A stretch of DNA of 64,000 nt. Origin: Artemisia argyi. Lineage: Eukaryota; Streptophyta; Magnoliopsida; Asterales; Asteraceae. Of this stretch, positions 37,585 to 50,136 are shown in pieces. Made by a program: the position numbers and the translations under genes. Each line of letters opens with the position of its first letter. Position 1 is the first letter of the stretch. The stretch lies in assembly GCA_030686995.1 (NCBI GenBank), contig CM060708.1, positions 262,959,544-263,023,543 of the forward strand, given 5' to 3'. The notes below the pieces were generated by a model that worked only from the letters and a program-made list of their open reading frames with translations, searched no databases and had not been told where the DNA came from.

Positions 37585-38018
37585 ATTTTTCTCAACTCTA
37601 CCTTCAATTCAGAAACACAAAAAACACTTTAAATAAACCAACACCCACAAATAAAGTGCAGACAAAAAGATATTATTATTTAATATTACTATTGTTAGCC
37701 TCGAGGGTCACGATCTTATCACTATACTTTATATTATATTTGATTTGATTTTTATGAATTGTCTGTCTATTAGCTATAGAAAATAGAGATTACGTTTTGA
37801 TACAGTCAATGTAATCGTTGCCACCTGTATGTATGTATGTAGACTGGATACTAGTCAAGAGTTGTACGTAGATGTATCTATAATCTTTTACATTAATGGT
37901 CCTTTGAGTTGTTCTTTAGTGCTTGACAAAGATGTATTTGGATTTTTAGATGTATAAGGTTATCTTATTGCCAATGATGTGTGGTGAAGAAGAAACTTAC
38001 ATAAGAATTTAGTAATAA
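37585..38018 (-). promoter_or_regulatory. 5' untranslated region and proximal promoter of the cysteine synthase gene
   Basis: This is the 434 bp between the start codon and the Harbinger insertion. On the minus strand an AT-rich block (37720-37742, including TATAATATAAAG) is a possible TATA region about 140 bases upstream of the ATG. The part 37800-37970 resembles dispersed fragments at 57650-57730 and 58810-58885. The exact transcription start cannot be read from the sequence. Confidence 0.45.
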
Positions 38019-39503
38019 GGAGAGTGGCAGTGGACAACGGCATGCCTATGCTGGCGGTGAACACTGCCGCCACTTCGCCGGCATGTCCAACGGTATTGGT
38101 CCAACGGCAAATATTTCCTCAGCGGTTTCATGTTTTCGATGGAAAATGTATCCGTTGGTGTGTTAATGTTGTGAACGTTGGAACACAAGAAAAAAAAATC
38201 CCTATATATACTAAACTAAAACACATACATTTTTAACACAAACAATACAATTCACATATATAACCAATTCACATATTTTTACAATGGTTTTATTATCTTC
38301 TTCTTCGTCCGACTCGATATTGAGTCCCGCCGAATCGTCCGAACTATTGCCATCCGGTAGCTCCCTAGAAACCTTATTAGCCGCGTACGATTCAATTGAC
38401 GACACGGCAAGCTCTACCGAAACTCGGGAGTATGTAACCCGTTTTCGTGAAGAAGCTTTACGAACCCTTATGAATGGTTATTTCGTTGAACGTCCAAAGT
38501 TTAACGACGATCATTTTCGTGGACGGTTTCGTATGAATAAAAGCTTGTTTTTAAGAGTTGTTGCTGATGTTGAAGCGAATTTCGAATGGTTTCAAAAGGG
38601 CCTAGATGCGAGGGGAAAAAAAGTTTCACGGCGTTACAAAAATGCACATCGGCCATTAGGCAACTCGCAACGGGTGAACCTCCAGATAGATTTGATGACT
38701 ATTTAAACATGGCGCGCCGAACGTCAGGTTATATATTTTTTTTAAAGTTCTTGTTATTAGTTTTTTATAAAGTTATCGTTATAAGCATCCGGGGAAAAAA
38801 AATTTCAAGGCGTTACCGATGGAATCTATCCTACATGGTCAACGTTTGTTAAAGCATATAAGCATCCGGTTGAACTGAAGGAAAAGGGATTCAAGAAGCT
38901 ACAAGAGTCTGCAAGAAAAGATATCGAGCGAACTTTTGGTCGTCTTAAAAATAAATGGATGATTCTCGCTCGTCCTCTCCGGGCAATGTTGGTTGAAAAG
39001 ATTCGACAACTCGTTTATACATGTATCATATTTCACAATATGATTTTAAAAGACGATCGAGTTGCAATATTACCGGTTCATATAATGTATCCGCTGGTCG
39101 CGCCAGTTTATAACGATAGTGTATTACCGGAGTTAATCGACGAACAAATCCATTACCGACTCCTATATGATCTTACGGACCACGTAGAGGCTCAAAACTT
39201 AACATATCTCGATGATTAGTTATTCTTTTTTTTTAAGAATAATGTAATTTTCTTTTAATTATGGTTTTTTTAAAGTATTTTGTAATTTTCTTTTAGTTAT
39301 TAATGAAATATTTATGTTTTAATTAAATTGTTTAATTTAATTTATGGAAAAAAAAAGTTAGGATGTATGAAAAAGGCATGGTTGCCACTAAAAAGGGGTT
39401 GGGAGGTATGAAAAAAATATGAATGAGGTGAAATGAGGTGGAATGATATTATTGGTGGATTTGGGAGGTATGGGTGATTTCGGAAGCATGACTGCCACCA
39501 TTC
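38019..39503 (+). mobile_element. PIF/Harbinger element, internally deleted, upstream of the cysteine synthase gene
   Basis: The ends GGAGAGTGGCAG and CTGCCACCATTC are imperfect inverted repeats, and both sides have the 3-bp duplication TAA (38016-38018 and 39504-39506). The 1485-bp element holds a broken transposase gene (38284-39219). Terminal repeats, target size and protein all agree on PIF/Harbinger. Confidence 0.8.
38284..39219 (+). pseudogene. Harbinger-type (HARBI1/ALP1-like) transposase, frameshifted and internally deleted
   Basis: The first part starts with ATG and a Ser-rich region, then FNDDHFRGRFRMNKSLFLR, typical of plant Harbinger transposases. At the A-run near 38620 the frame shifts; the next frame carries [14 protein letters not shown] and [11 protein letters not shown]. 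The homology then jumps at about 38710-38815 to [28 protein letters not shown] and YTCIIFHNMILKD, ending with a stop at 39219. The segment with the first two catalytic Asp residues of the DDE triad is missing; the third position (E in KDIERTFG) is present. The protein cannot be an active transposase. Part of it might still be translated. Confidence 0.85.
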
Positions 39504-39583
39504 TAAAGGTTTTTAACTTGTGAAGGGTTTTTTTTTTTAACTTGTGGCCTAGTGACATAAGTTAAGCATACTAAAAATACTTA
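39504..39583. repeat. Left piece of a dispersed AACTTGTG repeat, interrupted by a MITE
   Basis: The T-run, AACTTGTG and CATAAGTTAAGCA words match 57425-57480. The right piece continues after the MITE at 40427-40545 (GTATGGGTTCTTGAGTC, GTGTTTAACTTGTGC). The uninterrupted copy is at 57425-57612. Confidence 0.6.
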
Positions 39584-40426
39584 GGTAGCGTTTGATTCAT
39601 GAATTTAAAATTCCAAAATTTTAAATTCCATGAAATTTAAATTTTTAAGAATTTAAATTTCCGAAATTTAAAATACCCTCCTATATTTAGTTGACAAAAG
39701 TTCATAATATTTCGAAATCTGTCATTAGTGTTTATTATTGCAACTTTTAGGGATGGGTGTCAAAAACCTGGCCCGACCCCGATTAAGCTTATTCGGGTCG
39801 GGTTACTTAGGTCAAAAAGTTTTATTCAAGTTATTTTGGTCAACCAAAGTAATCTGAATACTAAATAGGGTCGGGTATCGGGTTGAAAATTTTTGATAAC
39901 TCGGGTTCGGGTCGACTCGATCGACACGAATAAATATTCTTTTATTGTTTACATATATTTTTTTATAAAAATTCTATTTAAACGAGTAAACAAACATTTT
40001 TATTACATTTTACTAATATTCGGGTTGATCCGAACCCGAATGGACCTGGCCCGAGTTAACCCGACTCAAATTAACATGAACCCAACAAATATGAATTCAG
40101 ATAGGGTCAGTTTCGGGTATGAAATTTGTAACCTTGACTCGACCCGAATAACGCAACACCCGACTAACACCCCTAGTGACAAATTCCCTTTGATTTTAAA
40201 AAAACAACAAGAAAAAATACAACAACAACAACAAGAAAAAAAGTTTATAAAAAAAATTCCAAGTAAATTAAAGTTCCTCACTTTTTAGAGTTATTCTAAT
40301 TCTCCCCATTTTGGCAATTCGTGGAATTTTATATTCCTTCATTTGAGATACCAAACACAATATTTGAAGAAACTTAAAATGCAAATACCATGAAATGACA
40401 CCAATATACCCTAACTAAACGCACCC
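39584..40426. mobile_element. Tourist-like MITE, 843 bp
   Basis: The ends GGTAGCGTTTGATTC and AACTAAACGCACCC are imperfect inverted repeats, and the duplication TTA flanks them (39581-39583 and 40427-40429). AAATTTAAA-type palindromic words follow the left end. No transposase; the inner 39748-40175 is a further insertion. Confidence 0.7.
39748..40175. mobile_element. Probable hAT-type MITE nested in the Tourist-like MITE
   Basis: The left end TAGGGATGGGTGTC and right end TAACACCCCTA are imperfect inverted repeats. The interior has TCGGGTCGGGTT and CCCGACCC words in both orientations. It resembles the two clear hAT MITEs at 56598 and 59167, but I found no matching 8-bp duplication, so it is older or incomplete. 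Confidence 0.5.
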
Positions 40427-40545
40427 TTAGGAACTCATACAAAGATACACTTTTTTGTATTTTTGTATGGGTTCTTGAGTCTTTTTCGTGAGTCCCTAAG
40501 TCTTTTTTATGTGTTTAACTTGTGCTTTTAGGGCACAAATTAGAA

Positions 40546-41346
40546 AGTTTCTTAATATAATAACTAGTTATAAGTTTTGTCCGTTTTGGCATAAATAAAA
40601 TTTGGTTAAAACTTTTAGTTTAACTAATGAGAGGTGATTTGCACACTCTTATATTTGATTGGAACACTTCAAAGGCGTGAATTAAGCAGTTGTACTGTAA
40701 ATATAAACTGCTTTGAAGGTTTATAATCTTTTATATAATAAAAGAATTACATCATTTCGTAGTGTTTTTGCAAAACCCTTCTCATTAAAAAAAATTAGAC
40801 CAATAGGAAAGCTCGATTTTGCCACGTAGGCAAAATCAAGCAATATGATTAGTCAATAGAAAGTCAAAATTAAATTGATTTTGGTCAAACTTAATAAATT
40901 TGGTGGAGCAATTTTGTTAAGAAAAAAAATACAAAAAAATGTAGGTGTCAAATTTATGAAAACAAAAACTTAAAAAGAGATTAATAAAACTTTAGTGGTT
41001 GAATTTTATATAAAATATATGGAGCTAAGTGTAAAATTACAAGTTCTATGTTTTTTAATAACTTTAGAAAAAACACAAATAACCCCTTAAACTTTATACC
41101 TCTTATACTTTATAATATGAACTTTGTTTAAAATGACATGAGTATTACTATTAGTTTCAGACTTTCATCTATTTAAATTACAAAATTTTGTAAATATGCT
41201 AATTAGTTTTAATATTGTTAGTTGTATGCTTTTATCAATTAAAATATTTTTTAAATAAGGACTCATGTTATTCTATTTAAAAGTTTAATTTGTGCGTACA
41301 CTGGTTTGAATATTAATACTATTAAATTATTAGTAAAGGGAATATA
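40546..41346. other. AT-rich intergenic DNA
   Basis: No gene, transposon end or regular repeat is recognised between the dispersed repeat and the Tekay element. Confidence 0.6.
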
Positions 41347-41351
41347 AATAT

Positions 41352-44300
41352 TGTAACACCCCCAATTCATGATGCAGCGGAATTCAACTTGGGTGTTACT
41401 CGACGGCACAACAGTCATAATAATAGAAAACGATCTCTAAACGAATCGTAATAAAAAGAGTTGTCATTCATATTTATTCAAATATAACAGAGTTTACATA
41501 GTAAGGTCCCAAAATGTTCCATTGTTTCAAAACACATCAATATAAAGTCTATGATGTTTTTATCGAATGACAATATAGTTTATAGCCTTCTTCCTTCGGT
41601 ACGTGCCCTTCCCGCTCCATTCTTGATTATCATGGACCTGAAATACATGCTTAAGAGGTCAACACAAAGGTTGAGTGAAATTCATAGAGTTTGTTTAAGG
41701 TTGAACACAATATGTTGGTAGTAATGAGTTAATTAGACTCATACTCATGTTAGAAAACAAAACAGTTATTATTATGTACTAAGCTCATGCAACCAATACG
41801 GGTACCAATATCAATCGGCGGTTATGTTGCCCCGGTAAGTACTTTGCCGTCATACTTAATGTTTCAAATATAGTGCATTCGTTTGAACTAACTGCTCAAA
41901 CAAATGGGATTCGTCAATCCCAATAGGCCTATTCACAATACTCGCGCTCACTAATACTAGTGATTAAATGGTTCATGATGGGGCCTAGGATTGGCAAGGT
42001 AGGTACTTAGTAATAATAAAACAATCAGGCAGCATACAGTTTCAAAGCATTGTGTTCGGTTTAAAAGTAGCATGTATTTCCCCCAAGGGTTTGTAAAACA
42101 TTAAAGTAATGTAAGCGGGGCTATGAACTCACCTCAAGTATGATAGCAAATAATGAAGGTGATGATCGGATCGTGTAGGTTTCTACGAGCAACCTAGAAT
42201 AGAATGTTGCGACTTAGGATTTGTGTAAAGAATATAACGGAGTGCCTATATATATGTTTTGCATTTAGTCCATGATGAGGTATGATGTATATTTGTAAGT
42301 CTTTGAAAGAAAGATTTATGAACATGTATGTTTTGGTATATCGTTTACTACCGTTCGGGCTAACATATTTCAGAAGTCATGTTAGTAAGCGTTCGAGGAG
42401 CCAGGACACTTTAACTCGTAAATCCACAACTCATCTCGACGGCTTACATAATGAACTCCTCACATGAAGCTCCCTACTATTGTAGTAGTTGATAAAGTAT
42501 ATAGATATAAGTTTTGATCCGAAAAAGTTACATGTCCGATATTTGTATAAACTTAGGAAAGTTTATAGTACATGAAGATTGTTATTAGGGGTAGTTTTAT
42601 AAGTCTTGTATGACCATTTGTCTTGGTAAAATCTCATGGTTTCCTTTTAGGTGAAGTAGATACAAATTGCTTGTTCCATATATCGCCAATTTCATTGTTT
42701 CATGTTTACGCCTTGGTAAGTTGGTTTGGTCATTCGTCATGGCCTAGCCATGACCTTTGGTCCTTGTTCCATGGTCATGAGACACTACCTTGGTTCTAGC
42801 CATGGTGGTGGTCTTGGTTATAGGTCATAATACCTTTTATTCCTTTGAAAGTATGACAATAACTTAGTAACTTAAAATATGTAAATAGCTGTTAAGAAAA
42901 CTGAGAAATATCTCACTCAGAAGGCGTTTTCAAGGCTTGAGCCTCTTTGTTCCTGAATGAAAACATGATTCCGGACAACTTTCGTGTTTTAACTTTTTCA
43001 TGAATCGGACCAGAAAGGCCTCTTTTTGCGTGTTTTAGGTTCTGTCACAGAAATCACAGAAACATTTAGGCAGTTTTGCCGGAAATCTTTGGTAACTTCA
43101 AATCGCCATAACTTTTGACTCGTTTACTCTTTTTAGGTGGTTCAAATTGCTATGGTTTTCTTGTTAAGTCCTCTACTGTAATATGTAATAATCCAATATA
43201 AAATTTTTACCATTTTGATCAGGTTATACCAAGATATTCACTAGTTTGCTTGTTTTAGTAACTTGTTTCAATAAGTCATTACAACAACATCTTTTACTCA
43301 TCATGATTCATCATGGACATAATTACAACACATAATATAGCAAGAATAACATATAAATGAGATGAACATGATAAATAAACAAGAAGCATGTTAGGTTTAG
43401 GCTTACAACTTTAGGCTTTCTAATGAAAGAAAGGAGTAACTAGTAAGGAAATGGACTTTGATAGACAAGCTTCAACCCTTTTCACTTCAAGCAACCTTTC
43501 TACTCTTAGTATTCTTGAAAGATAGATGATAAAGGTTGAGGTGTATTGAGTGGATTTAAACTCAAGAGAAAACACCAAGTATGTTAGGGTTTGGAAGATT
43601 TTTGGTAAGAAATAAGCTAACTAGGGTTTCTATACTTGAACTTCACTTGAACCTTGCAACAAATTAGAAGAGATAAGCTAAGTGTGAGATGATTTAGGTG
43701 TGTTGGGATGGCCGGCCATATGGAGAGGGGAGGGGGTATATATATGACTTTGAGGAGGTTAGTTTTCAAGAGATATTTTGCCAAAAAGAACACATGTATG
43801 CATCCTAGATCACAAGGCACAAGATCAAGCCACCAAGGGTGTGACTCCCCCCCCTAGAGGCGGTTCCAAAACAGATAAGGAGGGGAGGTGGCTTGGCTTG
43901 GTATTATCCTTGGTTAAAAGATGCATTTTGACTCCGGGAAATGCCAACCGTAAATGATTAGGCCTCAAAACGTAAAACCGGGTGTCGTAAAATTATGAAA
44001 CTTTAAAGTATTGTTAGAAATGTTCATAAGTCCCATAATAAAATATAAAATGGGTGATAAGTTCCATTTGGGTGGTAAAACCTGCTAAAAGCTGGAAACA
44101 CGGGTCTAAAACGCGTAATACGTAAAATGTACGAATATTGCGTAAAACTGAGAAAAGTAAAATGTTACTTTTCTTATATGCTAAAAATGATTTAAAATGA
44201 TTTATAATGTCTAGACTGGGCTCAGTCTGGTGTCGGTTGGTGTTAAATGTCTTTTAGACATCAAACCGGAAGCCTAAAAATCAAGGAATGATTTATAAAA

Positions 44301-44824
44301 TCAAGGAATGATTTTTAGTCAATGGAGGAGGGAAAAATATGTTGACTTATTTAAATAAGTTGAAAGCTCAAATCATCTTAGAAATGCGGTGCAGGTAAAG
44401 GCTAGGGTTACGGCTGAGTAAAAACGCTTAAAACTGAAAATTCCAGTTTTTCACGGCCGAAGTTTATTTGGGCCATGATTTTTCTCAGTCATGATTTATT
44501 CTCAAATAAATCATGAATGTGTTAAACATTTTTCTGATGTGGGGTCACCTGACGGGGTCAAATTTCGTTGTGCGTAGAATTTCTGATTGCCGTTTAACCC
44601 TAAAACGTATAATTCTGTGTAATTCCTTAATAACTTTCACGAAAATGATCTGACGAGTGTCAAACATTTAATTTGCCATGGAAATGATTTATCACTCGAG
44701 AATATGAAATAAAAATCAACTTTCGGGTAAATTTCAAAAAGAAATGAATAGTAGAAATGAATAGTAACATGAATAGTAAAATTTTCCGAAAATAGAAATT
44801 AACCTGAAATTGCGAATTGTTACA
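41352..44824 (-). repeat. 3' LTR of the Tekay element
   Basis: 3473 bp. On the minus strand it starts TGTAACAATTCGC and ends GGGTGTTACA. It contains GAGGTGAGTTCATAGCCCC (minus strand, about 42116-42134), a motif also seen at 63350 in the probable LTR near the right edge. Small open frames here recur identically in the other LTR and are not genes. Confidence 0.95.
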
Positions 44825-44835
44825 GTCTCCACCCC
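44825..44835 (-). other. Polypurine tract of the Tekay element
   Basis: GGGGTGGAGAC on the minus strand directly precedes the 3' LTR. Confidence 0.8.
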
Positions 44836-44858
44836 ATATGAGAGCTCCGTCCCGGAGA

Positions 44859-47800
44859 TCAATTTACGTTGGAGGTAGAAGCTTCGTTGGTAAAAAGATG
44901 TGGGTATTTCTTACGTATCTGGTCCTCTCGTTCCCATGTATATTCAGGACCACGTCGTGAGTTCCAACGAACTTTGACAATTGGTATACGGCTTTGTTTG
45001 AGTTGTTTGACCTCTCGGTCCATGATTTCTACGGGTTCCTCAACAAATTGAAGATCGTCATTGAGTTGAATTTCATCGAGTGGAATCACAAGTGATTCAT
45101 CCGATAAGCATTTCTTTAGGTTAGATACATGGAAAGTGGGGTGTACATTACTGAGTTCTGACGGAAGCTCAAGTCTGTACGCCACAGGACCAACCCTGGC
45201 TAGGATTTTGAATGGTCCGATGTATCTTGGGTTTAGTTTTCCTCGTTTACCGAATCGTATCAAGCCCTTCCAAGGCGATACCTTTAGCATAACCCTATCT
45301 CCGACTTGGAATTCTAGGGGTCTGCGTCGTGTGTCGGCATAACTTTTCTGTCGATCTCTTGCGGCTTGTAGTCGATTTTTGATTTGTACAATTTTATCCG
45401 TTGTTTCACGGATGAGTTCTGGTCCAGTGAGTTGAACTTCTCCCACTTCAGCCCAACAAGCAGGTGAACGACACTTTCGACCGTAAAGTGCTTCAAATGG
45501 GGTTGCTTTAATACTTGTATGATAGCTGTTGTTGTAGGAAAATTCGACTAATGGTAAATGAGTATCCCATCCTTTTCCAAAGTCTATTATACATGCTCGA
45601 AGCATGTCTTCAAGAGTTTGGATGGTTCGTTCACTCTGACCATCGGTCTGAGGGTGATATGCTGTACTCATGTCTAGATTTGTTCCAAAGGCGTCTTGGA
45701 GTGACTGCCAGAAATTGGAAGTAAATCTACCATCTCTGTCGGATATGATGGATATCGGTGCACCATGTCTTGAGACTATTTCTTTGACGTACAGTCGGGT
45801 TAGTTGTTCCATTTTGTAAGTCTCTTTGATTGGTATAAAGTGTGCGGATTTTGTAAGGCGATCAACTATGACCCAAATGGAGTCATAACCGCTTGATGTT
45901 TTTGGGAGCTTGGTAATGAAGTCCATAGTAATTCTTTCCCATTTCCAGGTAGGAATTTCTGGTTGTTGCAATGGACCGGATGGTTTTTGGTGTTCGGCTT
46001 TTACTTTGGAGCAGGTAAGACATTTGCTAACGTATGTTGCAATGTCGGCTTTCATGTTCGGCCACCAATAGAGTAACTTAAGATCATGATACATTTTATC
46101 AGATCCTGGATGTATGGAGTATTTAGACTTATGTGATTCATGCATGATCAAGTCTCGTAGGCCACCATAAAGTGGTAACCAACTTCGACCTTGGAAGCAT
46201 AGAGTTCCATCTGAACGGGTTTCGAATTTCTTTTGTATCATGCCATCCAACCTCTCCTTTTGGATGTCTTCTTGTTTCACCGCCTCAGCTTGAGCGTGAA
46301 GGATTTGGGTAGGAAAGTTGGAATTTATGGTTAAAACTAAGGCTCGGACTCGTAATGGTTTAACCCGTTCCTTTCGGCTTAGTGCGTCGGCTACTACGTT
46401 TGCTTTTCCTGGGTGATAACGAATGTCGCAGTCATAATCACTAAGTAATTCCAACCAACGACGTTGTCGCATGTTTAGTTCTTTTTGGTTCAAAATGTGT
46501 TGTAGGCTTTTATGATCGGTGTACACAGTACATCTAGTACCGTATAGATAGTGCCTCCAGATTTTTAGTGCAAAGACCACAGCTCCTAACTCTAAGTCAT
46601 GAGTGGTGTAATTTTCTTCATGAACCTTGAGTTGTCGTGAAGCATAAGCCATGACCTTATCACGTTGCATCAACACGGCACCTAAACCTTGGTACGATGC
46701 ATCACAATAGACTACAAAATCTTCGATCCCATCTGGCAATGCTAGGATAGGAGCACTACAAAGTTTTTGTTTAAGGGTTTGGAAAGCATTTTCTTCGTCT
46801 TCATCCCACACGTATTTCTTGTTTTTCTGAGTTAGCTTGGTCAAAGATTTTGCTATTGAAGAAAATCCTTCAATAAACCTTCGGTAATACCCGGCTAAAC
46901 CCAGAAATTGACGAATTTCTGTAGGTGTGGTAGGTGTTGGCCAGTTTTTGATTGCCTCAATTTTAGCGGGATCGACATGTAAACCGGTTTTGTCAATCAC
47001 ATGCCCAAGGAATTGTACGGATTGAATCCAAAATTCGCATTTGGAAAACTTCGCATACAATTTCTCTTCCTTGAGTAGTCCTAAAATTGTTCTCAGGTGT
47101 TCTTTGTGTTCTATTTCGTTTTTGGAATAAATGAGAATGTCGTCTATGAATACGATCACGAATTTGTCCAAATATGGTTTACACACCCGATTCATGAGAT
47201 CCATGAATACTGCCGGTGCATTTGTTAACCCAAATGGCATCACTTGGAATTCATGGTGACCATATCGTGTCCTAAAGGCTGTTTTTGGAATGTCTTCATC
47301 ACGAACTCTGACTTGGTGGTAACCTGAACGTAGGTCAATTTTTGAGTAATAGGTTGAACCTTGTAATTGATCGAATAAATCATCAATTCTTGGTAGTGGG
47401 TATTGGTTCTTTATGGTTAATTTGTTTAGTTCACGATAGTCAATACACATGCGTAATGACCCGTCTTTCTTTTTCACGAATAAAACTGGAGCTCCCCAAG
47501 GTGAGGAACTGGGTCGAATAAATCCCTTGTCCGCAAGTTCTTGTAATTGATTTGATAGCTCTTGCATCTCTGAAGGTGCTAGCCGGTATGGTGCGCGGGC
47601 AACTGGCGCCGCTCCTGGTATTAAATCAATTCTGAACTCTATTTGTCGATGTGGTGGTAGTCCGGGTAAGTCTTCTGGAAAGACTTCAGGAAACTCACGG
47701 GCAATAGGAACATCTTCGAGACGTTTTTCATCGGTTTTCTTTTCTGTTACGTGGGCTAAGAAAGCATAACATCCTTTCTCAATGTACTTCATGGTTTTGA

Positions 47801-49712
47801 TACATGAGATGATGTTTATTCGGGTTCCACTTTGATCACCACGAATGATCAAAGTTTCATTGTCACATGGAATGTGCACAACTCTTTCACCACAAATAAT
47901 GTTAGCTTGATGTTTAGACAACCAATCCATGCCAATAACAACATCGAAACTTCCGAGTTCGATTGGCATAAGATTGATGTTAAAGGGGTGATCTAAGAGA
48001 TTAAGGGTACAGTTTGGGATTACGGTATTGGTATTTACTAAGTCACCGGTAGCTAGCTCAACATTATAACTAGTGGTTAAAGTAATTGATGGAATATCAA
48101 GTAAGGGCGCAATTCTAGTAGATATAAAGCTCATATCAGCACCAGAATCGAATAATACTTTAACAGGAATATTATTGAGTAGGAACGTACCGGTAACCAC
48201 GTTCGGGTCCTGGTGTGGTTCTTCCTTTCCTATGACATAGGCCCTAGCACGAGCACCTCCGCCTTGGGGTCCTTGGTTTTGAGGACAGTTGTTCTTATAG
48301 TGTCCCCTTTCACCACACCCGAAACATGTAACTATGGGCTGTGAGTTAGCCCCAGTAGCTATACCCTTGCCCCTACAATCCTTGGCAAGATGTCCGGGCT
48401 TTTGGCACTTGTGGCATTTGGCCGGGCAAGGACCTTCGTGATGGTAGTTACACTTGGTACATTGTGGTTGATTACCCACGTACCTACCACCAGCAGGTGC
48501 AGCAACATAAGCCGTCGCGGCTTCTTGTCTCCTGTTCTGCTGATTGTGGTGGTTGTTGTTTCGGGTTGGGTTGTTGTTGTTGTTATTGTTGTTGTTCCCA
48601 CGGTTACCATCATATGGTCGTTTATTATTGTTGTTCTTGTTGTTGTTGTTGTTGTTACGGTAGTTGGAGTTGTTGGGATTGTTGGCATTGCTGTTGTTGT
48701 TGTTGATGTTGAGGTTGTTTTGCCTGCGGGTTTCCGACATACGTACCACTTGATCCATGAGACTACGGGACATCCGCATAGCCTCATCAAGTTCTTTGGG
48801 ATTTGCCGAAGTCACATTCCCCTGTATGCTTGAGGGAAGTCCCCAAATATACCTTTCCAACATCTTTTCCTTTGGGGAAACCATTGATGGACAAAGTATC
48901 CTCAGTTCCTGGAATCTACGGTTGTAGGTCATGATATCATTTCCCTTAACCGTATGATCCCAGAACTCAACTTCCAACTTTTGTATCTCACTGCGTGGAC
49001 AGTATTCCTTAATCATCATTTGTTTCAAATTAGCCCAAGTAATTTTGTAGGCATTCTCAATGCCCATGGGTTGAGCAATTGAGTTCCACCAGGACAACGC
49101 CTCATTCAACAAAGTACTTGTGGCATACTGAACTTTGTCAACCTCAGTACATTTACTAACAATGAACACCGACTCCGCCTTTTCGAACCAACGGGTCAAA
49201 CCTACAGCCCCTTCAGTACCCTTGAATTTGAGGGGTTCACATTTCAGGTAGGAAATGAACGAGCAACCCTTTGGTACTGTAGTAACATTGGTCACTGGAG
49301 GGGTAGGTCCTCCAAGGTTAAGACTGGCAAGTCTGGCAGTCTCTGCAGCTATTGCAGCTTCCGCAGCAGTGGCGGCTTCTGCGGCTGCTGCAGCATCAGC
49401 AGCGGCTGCAGCATCAGCAGCTGCTGCAGCATCAGCAGCACCAGCAGCTGTGGTGGCATCGGCAGCTGCTGCAGCTGCTGCAGCTACGGCTGCTCGTTCA
49501 GCGATAAGTGCTGCATTGACACTATCCTTCACCAGTTTGCGGATGGCGGCTTGTGTCATCGTTGGTGGGGTCTTTTTCTTGGGCGCCATAGTTCTATTGT
49601 TCAAAAGATACATTGTAATTAGAGAGTTGTGAGATGAGCACAATGTTTGATAAGAATGATAGGATGATAATGTTTGAAACTTAAAAGCAACACATGGTAG
49701 TATATAAAACAA
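44859..49712 (-). CDS. Tekay gag-pol polyprotein: gag, protease, reverse transcriptase, RNase H, integrase, chromodomain
   Basis: The frame has 1617 codons; the likely start is the ATG at 49589 (residue 42, MAPKKK). Poly-Ala/Asp tract at 74-125; gag core 150-320; Asn-rich tract 332-388; CCHC knuckles [14 protein letters not shown] (433-446) and [14 protein letters not shown] (463-476). Protease DSGAD at 522-526; reverse transcriptase 690-960 with FIDD at 855-858; RNase H from 1002 with CDAS and YTDHKS. Integrase has a zinc-binding H/C region (1191-1234) and catalytic D1264, D1325 and E1361. The GPF region is near 1500. A C-terminal chromodomain-like segment lies around 1565-1607 (EEPVEIMDR to [14 protein letters not shown]), thought to direct insertion to heterochromatin. 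All catalytic residues I looked for are present and there is no stop. No separate gag stop is present. Confidence 0.95.
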   Translation of the reverse strand: MFYILPCVAFKFQTLSSYHSYQTLCSSHNSLITMYLLNNRTMAPKKKTPPTMTQAAIRKLVKDSVNAALIAERAAVAAAAAAAADATTAAGAADAAAAADAAAAADAAAAAEAATAAEAAIAAETARLASLNLGGPTPPVTNVTTVPKGCSFISYLKCEPLKFKGTEGAVGLTRWFEKAESVFIVSKCTEVDKVQYATSTLLNEALSWWNSIAQPMGIENAYKITWANLKQMMIKEYCPRSEIQKLEVEFWDHTVKGNDIMTYNRRFQELRILCPSMVSPKEKMLERYIWGLPSSIQGNVTSANPKELDEAMRMSRSLMDQVVRMSETRRQNNLNINNNNSNANNPNNSNYRNNNNNNKNNNNKRPYDGNRGNNNNNNNNNPTRNNNHHNQQNRRQEAATAYVAAPAGGRYVGNQPQCTKCNYHHEGPCPAKCHKCQKPGHLAKDCRGKGIATGANSQPIVTCFGCGERGHYKNNCPQNQGPQGGGARARAYVIGKEEPHQDPNVVTGTFLLNNIPVKVLFDSGADMSFISTRIAPLLDIPSITLTTSYNVELATGDLVNTNTVIPNCTLNLLDHPFNINLMPIELGSFDVVIGMDWLSKHQANIICGERVVHIPCDNETLIIRGDQSGTRINIISCIKTMKYIEKGCYAFLAHVTEKKTDEKRLEDVPIAREFPEVFPEDLPGLPPHRQIEFRIDLIPGAAPVARAPYRLAPSEMQELSNQLQELADKGFIRPSSSPWGAPVLFVKKKDGSLRMCIDYRELNKLTIKNQYPLPRIDDLFDQLQGSTYYSKIDLRSGYHQVRVRDEDIPKTAFRTRYGHHEFQVMPFGLTNAPAVFMDLMNRVCKPYLDKFVIVFIDDILIYSKNEIEHKEHLRTILGLLKEEKLYAKFSKCEFWIQSVQFLGHVIDKTGLHVDPAKIEAIKNWPTPTTPTEIRQFLGLAGYYRRFIEGFSSIAKSLTKLTQKNKKYVWDEDEENAFQTLKQKLCSAPILALPDGIEDFVVYCDASYQGLGAVLMQRDKVMAYASRQLKVHEENYTTHDLELGAVVFALKIWRHYLYGTRCTVYTDHKSLQHILNQKELNMRQRRWLELLSDYDCDIRYHPGKANVVADALSRKERVKPLRVRALVLTINSNFPTQILHAQAEAVKQEDIQKERLDGMIQKKFETRSDGTLCFQGRSWLPLYGGLRDLIMHESHKSKYSIHPGSDKMYHDLKLLYWWPNMKADIATYVSKCLTCSKVKAEHQKPSGPLQQPEIPTWKWERITMDFITKLPKTSSGYDSIWVIVDRLTKSAHFIPIKETYKMEQLTRLYVKEIVSRHGAPISIISDRDGRFTSNFWQSLQDAFGTNLDMSTAYHPQTDGQSERTIQTLEDMLRACIIDFGKGWDTHLPLVEFSYNNSYHTSIKATPFEALYGRKCRSPACWAEVGEVQLTGPELIRETTDKIVQIKNRLQAARDRQKSYADTRRRPLEFQVGDRVMLKVSPWKGLIRFGKRGKLNPRYIGPFKILARVGPVAYRLELPSELSNVHPTFHVSNLKKCLSDESLVIPLDEIQLNDDLQFVEEPVEIMDREVKQLKQSRIPIVKVRWNSRRGPEYTWEREDQIRKKYPHLFTNEASTSNVN

Positions 49713-49839
49713 AGTTATATTTATATAACGTTGATTACAAAATCGAACTTATTACAAGTTCATTCAAAACTTACTAACTGATACTTTCAGTTAGTAATTA
49801 CAACGTTGTACAAAAGCTAACTAGTACTATAACACTAGT

Positions 49840-50136
49840 CTAACGTTGGTTGGGAGGTTGTTGTGGTCCGGTTGGATTATTATTTCCGCGTGTTGCTAAC
49901 ACATCTACGCTTTCGTTTGGACGGTATTCTTTGACATCCTTTCGGTATAACCTTTGTTGTATGGAACTCAGTTGAGTTTGCATTCCACACAAATCATTCC
50001 TAAGTTGATACCTATCAAAGTTTGCCACATCTAACCGGATTTCGGCGGTATTTAGGCGGTGAAGTAGTTTGTGAATTTGAACCGCGTCCTGTTCTTGGGC
50101 CCTCTCAACCAAAGTGAGGTCTATCCTTGACATCAT
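49840..50136 (-). CDS. Second part of the pre-gag frame (coiled coil), +1 relative to the first
   Basis: The frame has 98 residues, rich in Leu, Gln and Arg with heptad-like spacing (VQIHKLLHRLNTAEIRLDV, LCGMQTQLSSIQQRLY), suggesting a coiled coil, and a Pro/Asn-rich tail. It starts at two adjacent ATG codons and overlaps the end of the preceding frame (50105-50764) by 32 bases. It could be reached by reinitiation or +1 frameshifting, or the two frames may have been one ORF before a single-base change. The function is unknown. Similar acidic/coiled-coil regions before gag occur, from memory, in other Asteraceae Tekay elements. Confidence 0.55.
   Translation of the reverse strand: MMSRIDLTLVERAQEQDAVQIHKLLHRLNTAEIRLDVANFDRYQLRNDLCGMQTQLSSIQQRLYRKDVKEYRPNESVDVLATRGNNNPTGPQQPPNQR

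Noticed and set aside
48359..49632. Cys-, Val-, Thr- or Ala-rich open frames over the Tekay gag gene
   Set aside because: They are antisense or out-of-frame readings of the Asn and Ala codon repeats.
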